In this document: piece after piece, positions 1 to 6,891 of the stretch
Numbering within the stretch: position 1 is the stretch's first letter
How the letters are laid out: every line of letters starts with the position of its first letter
Source of the DNA: JAUIEH01 sp964483375
GTDB taxonomy: Bacteria > Pseudomonadota > Alphaproteobacteria > Caulobacterales > Maricaulaceae
Reading direction: 5' to 3'
Length of the DNA: 64,000 nt
Assembly (NCBI GenBank): GCA_964483375.1
Contig: CAZABJ010000005.1
Location: forward strand, 1 to 64,000
Made by a program: the position numbers and the translations under genes
The notes under the pieces: model-generated
Told to the model about the DNA's origin: nothing
The model's database searches: none
Seen by the model: the letters and a program-made list of their open reading frames with translations, nothing else

Positions 1-1337
1 TCGAAATAGGTCTTTTCCCACGCCTTGGGCACAAAACGCGTGCGGCCGGTCTCCACCGCTTCGATAGCGGGTTTGGCGAGCGTTTCGGCGTCCACATACC
101 ATTGGTCGGTGAGCATCGGCTCGATGACCACCCCGGAGCGGTCGCCGAAGGGCTGCATGATGCGCTTGTCTTCGACCTTGAGCATCAACCCGTCGGCGTC
201 GATGTCCGCGACCACGCGCTTGCGCGCCTCAAACCGGTCCAGCCCCCGATAGTGTTCGGGCACCAGGTTTATGCCGTCGACATAGGAGGCATCGGGCTCC
301 CCGGCCGCCTCGACAAGCGCCTTGGCTTTCTCCGCCTCCTCCGCATAGGGCGCGCCGTCGCTCCGCATGGCGCCGAGCTCATCCATCAAACGATACATCG
401 GAATGCCGCCGCGCTTGGCCACGGCGAAGTCGTTGAAGTCATGCGCGCCGGTGATCTTCACCGCGCCCGAGCCGAAATCCTTGTCCGGATACTCATCGGT
501 GATGATGGGAATGAGCCGCCGCTGTTGTTTCGGCCCAACGGGGATTTCGCACAGCTTGCCGACAATCGGCGCATAACGCTCGTCTGTGGGGTGCACCGCC
601 ACCGCTCCGTCGCCGAGCATGGTTTCCGGCCGGGTCGTGGCGATGGCGATGTAGTCGCGGGTTTCCTGGAAAACGACGGTCCCGTCCTCGTCCCGCTCGA
701 CATACTCATAGGTCTCCCCGCCCGCGAGCGGGTATTTGAAGTGCCAGAACTGCCCTGACACCTCCTCGTTCTCCACCTCAAGGTCGGAGATGGCGGTCTG
801 CAGTTTGGGGTCCCAATTCACCAGCCGCTTGTCGCGATAGATGAGCCCCTGCTCATAAAGGTCGACAAAGACCTTGAGCACAGCCTCCGATAGCCCCTCA
901 TCCATGGTGAAGCGTTCGCGAGACCAATCGCAGGAGGCCCCCAATCGCTTGAGCTGATTGAGGATCAGCCCGCCTGACTCCTCCTTCCACGCCCAGACGC
1001 GCTCCACAAACGCCTCCCGCCCCATCTCTCGGCGCGAAGGCTCTTGGCGTTGGGCGAGCTGCCGTTCGACCACCATCTGCGTGGCGATGCCGGCATGGTC
1101 GGTGCCGGGCTGCCACAGCACGCGCTTGCCGCGCATGCGGTTGAACCGCACCAGCACGTCTTGGAGGGTGTTGTTCAGCGCGTGGCCGATATGCAGAGAC
1201 CCGGTGACGTTGGGCGGCGGAATAACGATGCAGAACGTCTCCGCATCGCCGGCGATCGGCTGAAACGCCCCGCTGTCTTCCCACGCCTGATAGATGCGAG
1301 GCTCCGCCTCGCCCGGATCGAAAGTCTTTTCGAGCAT
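1..1337 (-). CDS. valS: Valine--tRNA ligase, N-terminal part (cut by window edge)
   Basis: Charges tRNA-Val with valine in the cytoplasm. About 445 N-terminal residues are visible of a class I synthetase that usually has about 900; the rest lies left of the window. The N-terminus reads EKTFDPGEAEPRIYQAWE, followed by the PPPNVTGSLHIGHALNN block that contains the class I HIGH signature. Further on, the editing-domain run TTRPETMLGDGAVAVHP is intact, as expected for a synthetase that must reject threonine. The ATG at 1337 is chosen because the conserved N-terminal tryptophan block follows at normal distance; no good ribosome binding site precedes it. It lies downstream of popZ on the same strand but behind popZ's terminator, so it probably has its own promoter. 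Identification is firm; only the length is unknown. Confidence 0.97.
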   Translation of the reverse strand, partial: MLEKTFDPGEAEPRIYQAWEDSGAFQPIAGDAETFCIVIPPPNVTGSLHIGHALNNTLQDVLVRFNRMRGKRVLWQPGTDHAGIATQMVVERQLAQRQEPSRREMGREAFVERVWAWKEESGGLILNQLKRLGASCDWSRERFTMDEGLSEAVLKVFVDLYEQGLIYRDKRLVNWDPKLQTAISDLEVENEEVSGQFWHFKYPLAGGETYEYVERDEDGTVVFQETRDYIAIATTRPETMLGDGAVAVHPTDERYAPIVGKLCEIPVGPKQQRRLIPIITDEYPDKDFGSGAVKITGAHDFNDFAVAKRGGIPMYRLMDELGAMRSDGAPYAEEAEKAKALVEAAGEPDASYVDGINLVPEHYRGLDRFEARKRVVADIDADGLMLKVEDKRIMQPFGDRSGVVIEPMLTDQWYVDAETLAKPAIEAVETGRTRFVPKAWEKTYF

Positions 1338-1420
1338 GCCCGCTCACTCGCAAGGAGGCCGCCTAGGGGGCGGTCGGTCTGATGAGCGGACCAGTATGCC
1401 AGCGCCTTCGCGCACGCGAA

Positions 1421-1447
1421 AAGCCCCGAGCGTTACGCCCGGGGCTT
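1421..1447 (-). terminator. Rho-independent terminator after popZ
   Basis: On the minus strand AAGCCCCG and CGGGGCTT form a perfect stem around a loop of about 11 nt, followed by a short T run (CTTTTCG). It starts 27 bp past the popZ stop and separates popZ from valS. Confidence 0.85.
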
Positions 1448-1473
1448 GAATGCATGCGCAAGTGGTCGCGGGC

Positions 1474-2118
1474 CTAGCGGCGGGCGCGGCTCGCAATGCG
1501 CTCGACTTCTTCAGCCACGCGCGCTTCGACGATCTCCTTGAGATTGGCGTCGAGCCAGTCGCGCAGCATCGGTCGCAGCAGCTCCCGAACCAAATCCTCG
1601 AGCGTGCGGCCTTCGCTCGCATTGGTCGACACGAGCATGTTGGAGAGCAAGTCGCCGAACGCGCCGGCGGTGGCGGTGGCCACAGCCTCGCTGACGATGC
1701 CGTCGCCCTCCGGCTGCGGCGCCGCGGCGACGGGTTGGGGCGCCGGCTGCGGCTCGGGCGCGGGCGCGGGCGCGGGCTCTTCGTCGACGATCACGAGATC
1801 GGATTCTTCTTCAGTCATGTCGGGCTCGTCCACGCGCTGGGTCAGCTCGAGCGGCTCCTCTGCGACCGGCTCAGCGACCGCTTCGGGCTCAGCCTCAGGC
1901 TCAGGCTCAGGAGCCGGCGCGAGTTCGGGCTCCGCGACCGCTTCGGGTTCGGCCTCGAACACCGGCTCAGGCTCGTCAGAGACCAGCTCGGGCGGGGTGT
2001 CTTCGGCCGCCTCGACGGGCGCGCCCTCTTCGTCTTCGGAAATGATCCGGCGAATAGACGCCAGGATCTCTTCCATCGTGGGCTCTTGCTCGGCGGTTTG
2101 TTCGGCCATGGCGCTCAT
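1474..2118 (-). CDS. popZ: Polar organizing protein Z (PopZ, DUF2497 family)
   Basis: 214 residues. PopZ self-assembles at cell poles and tethers ParB/parS and cell-cycle kinases in Caulobacter and relatives. The sequence has the family's three-part plan. An N-terminal helix (about 13-29, TMEEILASIRRIISEDE) is the partner-binding helix. A very acidic, proline-rich linker (about 30-140) is nearly all E, P, A, V and D. A C-terminal oligomerisation region (about 165-214) contains LEDLVRELLRPMLRDWLD. Two ATGs are possible (2118 and 2109); neither has a strong Shine-Dalgarno. Order on the minus strand is pcm, tolC, popZ, valS. A terminator follows the stop. The linker is low complexity, so homology searches will mostly hit the two ends. 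The family call is firm; the polar role is taken from the family. Confidence 0.93.
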   Translation of the reverse strand: MSAMAEQTAEQEPTMEEILASIRRIISEDEEGAPVEAAEDTPPELVSDEPEPVFEAEPEAVAEPELAPAPEPEPEAEPEAVAEPVAEEPLELTQRVDEPDMTEEESDLVIVDEEPAPAPAPEPQPAPQPVAAAPQPEGDGIVSEAVATATAGAFGDLLSNMLVSTNASEGRTLEDLVRELLRPMLRDWLDANLKEIVEARVAEEVERIASRARR

Positions 2119-2194
2119 CTTGGCGAATCAGGGATCGGACTACCGAAGCCTAAAGTTCGCCGGGGCGAGGGCAAAGCCGCATTTGGCGCCGGCG

Positions 2195-3580
2195 CTACTC
2201 TAGGATTCCGATGCCAACGTAGCGCCGACGGATATCTGAAAGGTTAACGTCGGGATCGTAGTACTCGGCGTCCACGCCAAGCGCCTGGGCCGACAGACCG
2301 CCGCTGGCCTGCAGCAAACGGAAACCCGCCACATACACGTCGCGCTCCGCACTGACCAATGTCAGACGCGACTCCAACAGCTCTTGTTCGGCGTCAAGAA
2401 CGTCGAGCGTGGTCCGCAAACCCACGCGGGCCTCTTCCTCAACGCCTTCGAAGGCGATTTCGTTGGCGCGAACTTGCTCCTGGCTCGAAACAATCACCGC
2501 CTGGGCTGATTCGAAAATGCTCCAGCTCGACGAAACGTTCTGCCGCACCACACGCTCGGCGTTGCGAAGATTGAGCCGCGCCTGGGAGGCCGCGGCGCGC
2601 GATTGCCGCAATTGCGAGGAATTCCGCCCGCCGGCGAATAAGGGGATGCTCAAAGTCGCGCCGGCCGTCACGCTCTCACTGTCGAGGCCTGACAAATAGG
2701 CGTCGTTGTCGCGCGCGGAGAGCGAAGCGCTGACGCTGGGGCGCAGGGCGCCGGCGGCGCTGCGCACGTCGGCCTGGGCGGCCTCTTCGACAAACCGCGC
2801 CGCGACGACGTCGGGGTTGCGATCAAAGCCCAACGCGATGGCCTCATCGAGCGTCGAGGGCAATCCCGGCAAAGGCGGGGGCGGCGCCAACGTTCCTGGA
2901 GGCGAGCCGATGACGCGCTCGTAGGTCGCTCGGCTGGTCAGCAAGTCGCCACGGGCGGCGGAGAGCTGCGCGCGCGCGCCGGCCACCCGGGCTTCCGCCT
3001 GGGCGACGTCGGTGCGGGTGATCTCTCCCACTTCGAAACGATCGCGCGCCGCTTGGAGCTGGCGCTCAAGCACCGCGACGTTGTTCGCACGGATGCTCAC
3101 GATCTCCTCGTCCCGGCGAACGTCCTCATAGGCGGTCACCGCATCGACAAGCACCTGTTGTTCAACTGAAAACAGCCGCGCGCGGGCGGCTTCGATATTC
3201 GCCAAAGCGCCGTCCATGGCCGCTCTGGTGCGTCCGCCGCGATAGACATTCTGATTGATGGCCACCGAGGTGGTCGTCGTACCCTGGGTGTTGGTGTTTT
3301 CAGGGAACGTGAAGCCCGTGGTCGGATCGCCGCCGCCGGCGCGGCGGCTGTCGGTCACCGATGTGCCGACGCTCGCGCTCACTGACGGCAAAGCCGCAGA
3401 GCGCGCTTGGATGAACCCCTCGTCGACGGCGCGCAACGCGGCGCGCTCGGCCAACAAAGTCGGGTTGGAATCATAGGCCAAAGCAAGGGCCTCTTCGAGC
3501 GTCTGCCCCTGCGCGGCGGGCGTGGCGCACAAAACGGCTAGCGCGGCGGCGCCAGGCGCAATCCAACGGGTGAAGGACAT
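2195..3580 (-). CDS. tolC: TolC-family outer membrane channel protein
   Basis: 461 residues from the ATG at 3580, which is preceded by AGAGGGGA at good spacing; an upstream in-frame TTG is less likely. A signal peptide (about 1-25, ending near CATPAAQG) is followed by the usual TolC start QTLEEALALAYDSNPTLLAERA. Two internally similar halves follow, with the second repeat near GLPSTLDEAIALGFDRNPDV, consistent with the trimeric alpha-barrel/beta-barrel tunnel used in type I secretion and multidrug efflux. No cognate inner-membrane pump or adaptor lies nearby, so this may be the general TolC. A GCTATATC -10 element lies 56 bp upstream. popZ follows after 76 bp on the same strand. Confidence 0.93.
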   Translation of the reverse strand: MSFTRWIAPGAAALAVLCATPAAQGQTLEEALALAYDSNPTLLAERAALRAVDEGFIQARSAALPSVSASVGTSVTDSRRAGGGDPTTGFTFPENTNTQGTTTTSVAINQNVYRGGRTRAAMDGALANIEAARARLFSVEQQVLVDAVTAYEDVRRDEEIVSIRANNVAVLERQLQAARDRFEVGEITRTDVAQAEARVAGARAQLSAARGDLLTSRATYERVIGSPPGTLAPPPPLPGLPSTLDEAIALGFDRNPDVVAARFVEEAAQADVRSAAGALRPSVSASLSARDNDAYLSGLDSESVTAGATLSIPLFAGGRNSSQLRQSRAAASQARLNLRNAERVVRQNVSSSWSIFESAQAVIVSSQEQVRANEIAFEGVEEEARVGLRTTLDVLDAEQELLESRLTLVSAERDVYVAGFRLLQASGGLSAQALGVDAEYYDPDVNLSDIRRRYVGIGILE

Positions 3581-3635
3581 CGACACATCCCCTCTCAAGC
3601 TTTGACCGAGGCGACCCCTCCCGCCCCTTGCGTCC

Positions 3636-3643
3636 GATATAGC
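3636..3643 (-). promoter_or_regulatory. Predicted -10 element of the tolC promoter
   Basis: The minus strand reads GCTATATC, an exact match to the GCTANAWC -10 form described for the alphaproteobacterial housekeeping sigma factor. It lies 56 bp before the tolC ATG. A TTAACC hexamer, a CtrA half-site, lies just upstream, but no clean TTGACG -35 is visible. Confidence 0.5.
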
Positions 3644-3774
3644 TGAGCCGCTTAGCGGTTAACAGCGTTCACCGCGGCTGTCGCATTACAATGTCGTTCG
3701 GAAGACAAGGAAAGCGAGCGGTGTTGCCGGTCCAGCCATGCAGGAAACGCGCCTGATTGAGACCGCGCGGCCCT

Positions 3775-4428
3775 CTAAAAGCTGAACGTCGCTGGCCGCT
3801 CGAACCCCGGCAAAGCCGGCGCAGCGGAATCAAACACCACCGCCGAACCGACGACCCCGCCGGCTTTGGTGAACACCGTCGCACGACCGACGGGGCCCTC
3901 CCGTACGACCACGCCAAGCCGGCCGCCTTCGCTTAACTGGTCGAACCAGCTTGTCGGCAGCGTTTCCACCGCGCCGTTGACGAAAATCACGTCAAACGGA
4001 CCCTGGCCGGGAACGCCGACTTTCAGGTCGTTGCGAACGACCACGACGTTATCGACACCGTTTTTCTCAAGGGTCTGCGCGGCGCGTTCAGCCAAGCTCT
4101 CATCGGACTCCAATCCGACGACCGCCTCAGCCAGCCGCGCAAAGACCGCGATCGCGTAGCCGCGTCCACAGGCCACATCAAGCACCACATCGTCGGGCTG
4201 CACCGCCAAGGCCTGCGCCAATTTGGCGAATTCGCGCGGACGAAGCAGCCATCGGTCGTCTCCGATAGGCACATCCACGTCGCCATAGACGAGCGCGCGC
4301 ATGCTTTTGGGCGCATAGGCCTCCCGCGGCACGTCGCGCATCGCGGCGACCAAGCGGCGGTCGGTCACGTCATTGGCGCGAACTTGGCCTTCGACCATCG
4401 CAGCGCGCGCACGGGCGGCGTCCGACAT
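3775..4428 (-). CDS. pcm: Protein-L-isoaspartate O-methyltransferase family protein
   Basis: 217 residues. This SAM-dependent methyltransferase family repairs isoaspartyl residues in damaged proteins. It shows the PCMT plan: an N-terminal helix with MVEGQVRANDVTDRRLVAAM (family form MV..QL...GI.D.RVL.A), PREAYAP, and SAM motif I as VLDVACGRGYAIAVFARLA. The usual G-x-G-x-G is here ACGRGYA. A late FDVIFVNGAVETLP strand corresponds to post-I. The ATG at 4428 is preferred over a TTG two codons upstream. It is the first gene of the minus-strand run toward tolC, 194 bp before tolC's ATG. Many Caulobacterales carry a PCMT-like gene in this position, sometimes without proven repair activity, so the exact substrate is open. 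Confidence 0.88.
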   Translation of the reverse strand: MSDAARARAAMVEGQVRANDVTDRRLVAAMRDVPREAYAPKSMRALVYGDVDVPIGDDRWLLRPREFAKLAQALAVQPDDVVLDVACGRGYAIAVFARLAEAVVGLESDESLAERAAQTLEKNGVDNVVVVRNDLKVGVPGQGPFDVIFVNGAVETLPTSWFDQLSEGGRLGVVVREGPVGRATVFTKAGGVVGSAVVFDSAAPALPGFERPATFSF

Positions 4429-4726
4429 TCTCAATCCCCATGATTTGCTTGCCCACCCCTATATCCCGACGCTCCACGCCGCGGCAACGCGTCGGCGCGC
4501 CGCTCCGCTTCCCCTCTGCGAGGGGCTGCGCAAACGGGCGGCGCGGCGGCTGAGAGATTGCTATAGTGTTGGAAGGTCGATACAAGCCCGCTCCTGGTTT
4601 GAGCGGCCGGCTCAGAAACGAGCGGCTCAGCGCGAAATCGTTAACGCGACCAGCGCCGGGCTGACCGCAAAACGCGTCGCCTAAAACCTTGCGAGACGTT
4701 GGTCAGCGTGCACCAATCTAAGCGCT
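4429..4726. other. Intergenic region between pcm and tRNA-Cys
   Basis: 298 bp with no convincing gene. It must hold the divergent promoters of pcm (minus) and tRNA-Cys (plus). The plus strand has GCTATAGTG near 4559-4567, close to the GCTANAWC -10 form, about 160 bp before the tRNA. A GTTAAC lies near 4639. Confidence 0.5.
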
Positions 4727-4800
4727 GGCGCCGTGGCGGAGTGGTTACGCAGAGGACTGCAAATCCTTGTACCCCGGTTCGATTCCGGGCGGCGCCTCCA
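4727..4800 (+). tRNA. tRNA-Cys (anticodon GCA)
   Basis: A 74-nt cloverleaf. The acceptor arm GGCGCCG pairs with CGGCGCC, the anticodon loop is CTGCAAA (GCA), the T arm contains GGTTCGATTCC, and CCA is encoded at 4798-4800. Confidence 0.96.
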
Positions 4801-4874
4801 ACGTCTTTCCGCCCCATGCGGGGTTAACCGCACGCTCACCTTTCTCACCAAACCGCTGACCGCGGCCGCGGGCG

Positions 4875-4889
4875 TTAACCTTCTCTTAA
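4875..4889. promoter_or_regulatory. Full CtrA-type site, TTAA-N7-TTAA
   Basis: TTAACCTTCTCTTAA has two TTAA halves separated by exactly 7 bp, the spacing of the Caulobacter CtrA recognition site. It lies between the two tRNA genes, 68 bp before the hairpin terminator at 4957. No protein gene starts immediately downstream, so its target is unclear. Confidence 0.5.
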
Positions 4890-4956
4890 GAGACGGCCCT
4901 TCATCCTCGGCATGTCTTCCCTTGAAGACACCCCACCATTCACCCAATGCCTATAT

Positions 4957-4986
4957 GGGAGCCGCCTCTTGCGGCTCCCTTTTTTT
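4957..4986 (+). terminator. Strong rho-independent terminator
   Basis: GGGAGCCGC and GCGGCTCCC form a perfect 9-bp stem with a 5-nt loop, followed by seven T residues. It lies 157 bp after tRNA-Cys, so it ends either that transcript or a short transcript started near the CtrA-like site. Confidence 0.9.
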
Positions 4987-5041
4987 CGGCGCGGACCTTG
5001 CAAAGCGTGAAAAGCGACGCTGGCGCAGCCCGAAGGGCTTT

Positions 5042-5049
5042 GCTATATC
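5042..5049 (+). promoter_or_regulatory. Predicted -10 element of the tRNA-Asn promoter
   Basis: GCTATATC matches the alphaproteobacterial -10 form exactly and ends 36 bp before the mature 5' end of tRNA-Asn. The same octamer precedes tolC on the other strand. The -35 is not clear. Confidence 0.55.
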
Positions 5050-5085
5050 CCCCGCTCCCGCGCCGCTGGGGCGGGTTCAGACTGG

Positions 5086-5161
5086 TCCGCAGTAGCTCAG
5101 TTGGTAGAGCAAGCGACTGTTAATCGCTCGGTCGTAGGTTCGAGTCCTACCTGCGGAGCCA
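5086..5161 (+). tRNA. tRNA-Asn (anticodon GTT)
   Basis: A 76-nt cloverleaf. The acceptor TCCGCAG pairs with CTGCGGA, the D arm has AGCTCAGTTGGTAGAGC, the anticodon loop is CTGTTAA (GTT), the T loop is GGTTCGAGTCC, and CCA is encoded. Confidence 0.96.
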
Positions 5162-5221
5162 GGCTTTCGGTTCATTGCGGCGCGATGGACATTGCGCGCC
5201 GGTGCCCCACATCACCGCTCC

Positions 5222-6742
5222 ATGGCCAATCTCATTCTTGTGCTTGGGGACCAGCTGTCGCCGCGCCTCTCTTCCCTCGCCGCGGGTACGCCCGGCGTCG
5301 ACCGGGTTTTGATGGCTGAAGTCGCTGAAGAAGCGACTTACGTTCGCCACCACAAAAAAAAGATCGCCTTCGTCTTTTCCGCGATGCGCCACTTCGCCGA
5401 TGAACTGCGCGAAGCCGGCTGGGCGGTCGATTATGTTTCGCTGGACGACCCAAATAACGCCGGCGGGCTTTCAGAGGAGCTCGCACGCGCCGTCAAACGC
5501 CTGTCCCCTGACCGGGTTTTGCTCACCGAGCCCGGCGAATACCGCCTGCGAAGGGCTGCGGAGGGATGGGGGGAAACGCTCGGCCTGCCGGTTGACCTGT
5601 TGGAGGACGACCGTTTCGTTTGTTCGCACGAGGCGTTCCGAAACTGGGCCGAGGGCCGCAAGCAATTGCGGATGGAATATTTCTACCGAGACATGCGCCG
5701 CCTCACGACCCTGCTCATGGACGGCGACGCCCCTGAAGGCGGGCGATGGAACTTCGATGCGGAGAACCGAAAACCCGCCGAGGCGGATCTCTTCATCCCC
5801 TCCCCGCTCCGGCACGAACCCGACGACATCACACGCAGCGTAGTAAGCCTGGTCGGCGAGCGCTTTTCCGACCATTTCGGCGACTTGGAACCGTTTTGGT
5901 TCGCCGTGACGCGGCAAGGCGCGGAGGAGGCGCTTGACGCCTTTATCGCTGAGGCTTTGCCAGGTTTCGGGGACTATCAAGACGCGATGCTGGCTGGGGA
6001 GAAGTTTCTCTACCACTCGGTCCTAGCGCTCTATTTGAATGTGGGGCTGCTTGATCCCCTCTCGGTGTGCAAACGCGTCGAGGCTGCCTATCGCGCCGGC
6101 GACGCGCCGCTGAACGCCGCGGAGGGCTTCATCCGCCAAATCATCGGCTGGCGGGAATATGTCCGCGGCATCTACTGGCTGAAAATGCCGGGCTACGCAG
6201 AGGAGAACTACTTCGGCGCTGACCGCGCCCTGCCCGATTTTTATTGGTCCGGCGACACCGACATGGCGTGTCTGCGCGCCGCCATTACGCAAACCAAAGA
6301 GGAGGCCTACGCCCATCACATTCAACGGCTCATGGTCACCGGCACGTTCGCGCTTTTGGCCGGCGTGCGCCCCCAAGCGGTCCATGAGTGGTACCTAGCC
6401 GTTTACGCCGACGCTTATGAATGGGTCGAGCTGCCCAACACGCTGGGCATGAGCCAGTTCGCAGACGGGGGGGTGTTGGGCTCCAAACCTTACGCGGCGA
6501 GCGGCAATTATATCAATAAGATGTCAGACTACTGCAGAGACTGCGCTTATAACGTCAAGAAAAAACATGGGAGCGGCGCCTGCCCGTTCAACGCTCTGTA
6601 TTGGGCGTTTCTCCACCGTAACGCAGATAAGCTTTCAAGCAACCCGCGTATGGGCCAGATGTACGCAAGCTGGGGCCGCATGACTGAGGAGACGCGGCAG
6701 GCCTATCTGGAAAGCGCGGAAGCGATTTTGGACGCGCTCTAG
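5222..6742 (+). CDS. phrB: Iron-sulfur bacterial (6-4) photolyase / CryPro, PhrB type
   Basis: 506 residues. This family (FeS-BCP, CryPro) uses FAD, a ribolumazine antenna and a 4Fe-4S cluster to repair UV (6-4) photoproducts; Agrobacterium PhrB is the model. The start MANLILVLGDQLSPRL is the family N-terminus. From this ATG the four cluster cysteines fall at C350, C438, C441 and C454 (YCRDCAYNV...ACPFNALYW), the numbering I recall for PhrB, which decides the start over an upstream in-frame ATG at 5192. The FAD-site block HIQRLMVTGTFALLAG and WVELPNTLGMSQFADGG are intact. It stands 60 bp after tRNA-Asn and converges on DUF2256, sharing a CTAG at the two stops. Light-sensing roles are known for some relatives, so repair versus signalling is not settled by sequence. 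Confidence 0.95.
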   Translation: MANLILVLGDQLSPRLSSLAAGTPGVDRVLMAEVAEEATYVRHHKKKIAFVFSAMRHFADELREAGWAVDYVSLDDPNNAGGLSEELARAVKRLSPDRVLLTEPGEYRLRRAAEGWGETLGLPVDLLEDDRFVCSHEAFRNWAEGRKQLRMEYFYRDMRRLTTLLMDGDAPEGGRWNFDAENRKPAEADLFIPSPLRHEPDDITRSVVSLVGERFSDHFGDLEPFWFAVTRQGAEEALDAFIAEALPGFGDYQDAMLAGEKFLYHSVLALYLNVGLLDPLSVCKRVEAAYRAGDAPLNAAEGFIRQIIGWREYVRGIYWLKMPGYAEENYFGADRALPDFYWSGDTDMACLRAAITQTKEEAYAHHIQRLMVTGTFALLAGVRPQAVHEWYLAVYADAYEWVELPNTLGMSQFADGGVLGSKPYAASGNYINKMSDYCRDCAYNVKKKHGSGACPFNALYWAFLHRNADKLSSNPRMGQMYASWGRMTEETRQAYLESAEAILDAL

Positions 6743-6891
6743 GGGCGCTCTTCTGCGCGAGACGTTTTGTTTCGGCGACAGCGCTCGGAGCAATAGACGA
6801 CATCGTCCCAACACCGCGCCCACTTTTTCCGCCAAGCGAAGGGGCGTTCACACACGGGACAGGTCTTTTCGGGCAGATCGGCCTTTTTCAC
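6739..6891 (-). CDS. DUF2256 mini-protein (Cys-rich, photolyase-associated)
   Basis: 50 residues starting with GTG at 6891. The GTGA overlaps the TGA stop of the photolyase gene, so translation is coupled. The body is basic and Cys-rich: TCPVC, then PFAWRKKWARCWDDVVYCSERCRR, giving six cysteines spaced like a small zinc-binding knuckle. This is the DUF2256 pattern, a family usually found beside or fused to cryptochrome/photolyase genes; the function is not known to me. A metal-binding accessory to the photolyase is an inference from the cysteines and coupling. The stop (TAG, 6741-6739) sits inside the CTAG that also ends the convergent phrB gene. Confidence 0.85.
   Translation of the reverse strand: MKKADLPEKTCPVCERPFAWRKKWARCWDDVVYCSERCRRNKTSRAEERP

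Noticed and set aside
1450..2247. Long plus-strand open frame opposite popZ
   Set aside because: Composition artefact of the repetitive acidic linker of PopZ read in antisense (Gly/Arg/Leu-rich); popZ is clearly the coding strand.
4681..4947. Open frame on the minus strand across tRNA-Cys, containing RRRPESNRGTRICSPL
   Set aside because: This peptide is the well-known artefact of translating the antisense of a tRNA; the region is a tRNA gene.
4912..5010. Short plus-strand reading frame from ATG 4912 (SSLEDTPPFTQ...)
   Set aside because: It runs through the terminator hairpin and T run, lacks a ribosome site and has no recognisable sequence.
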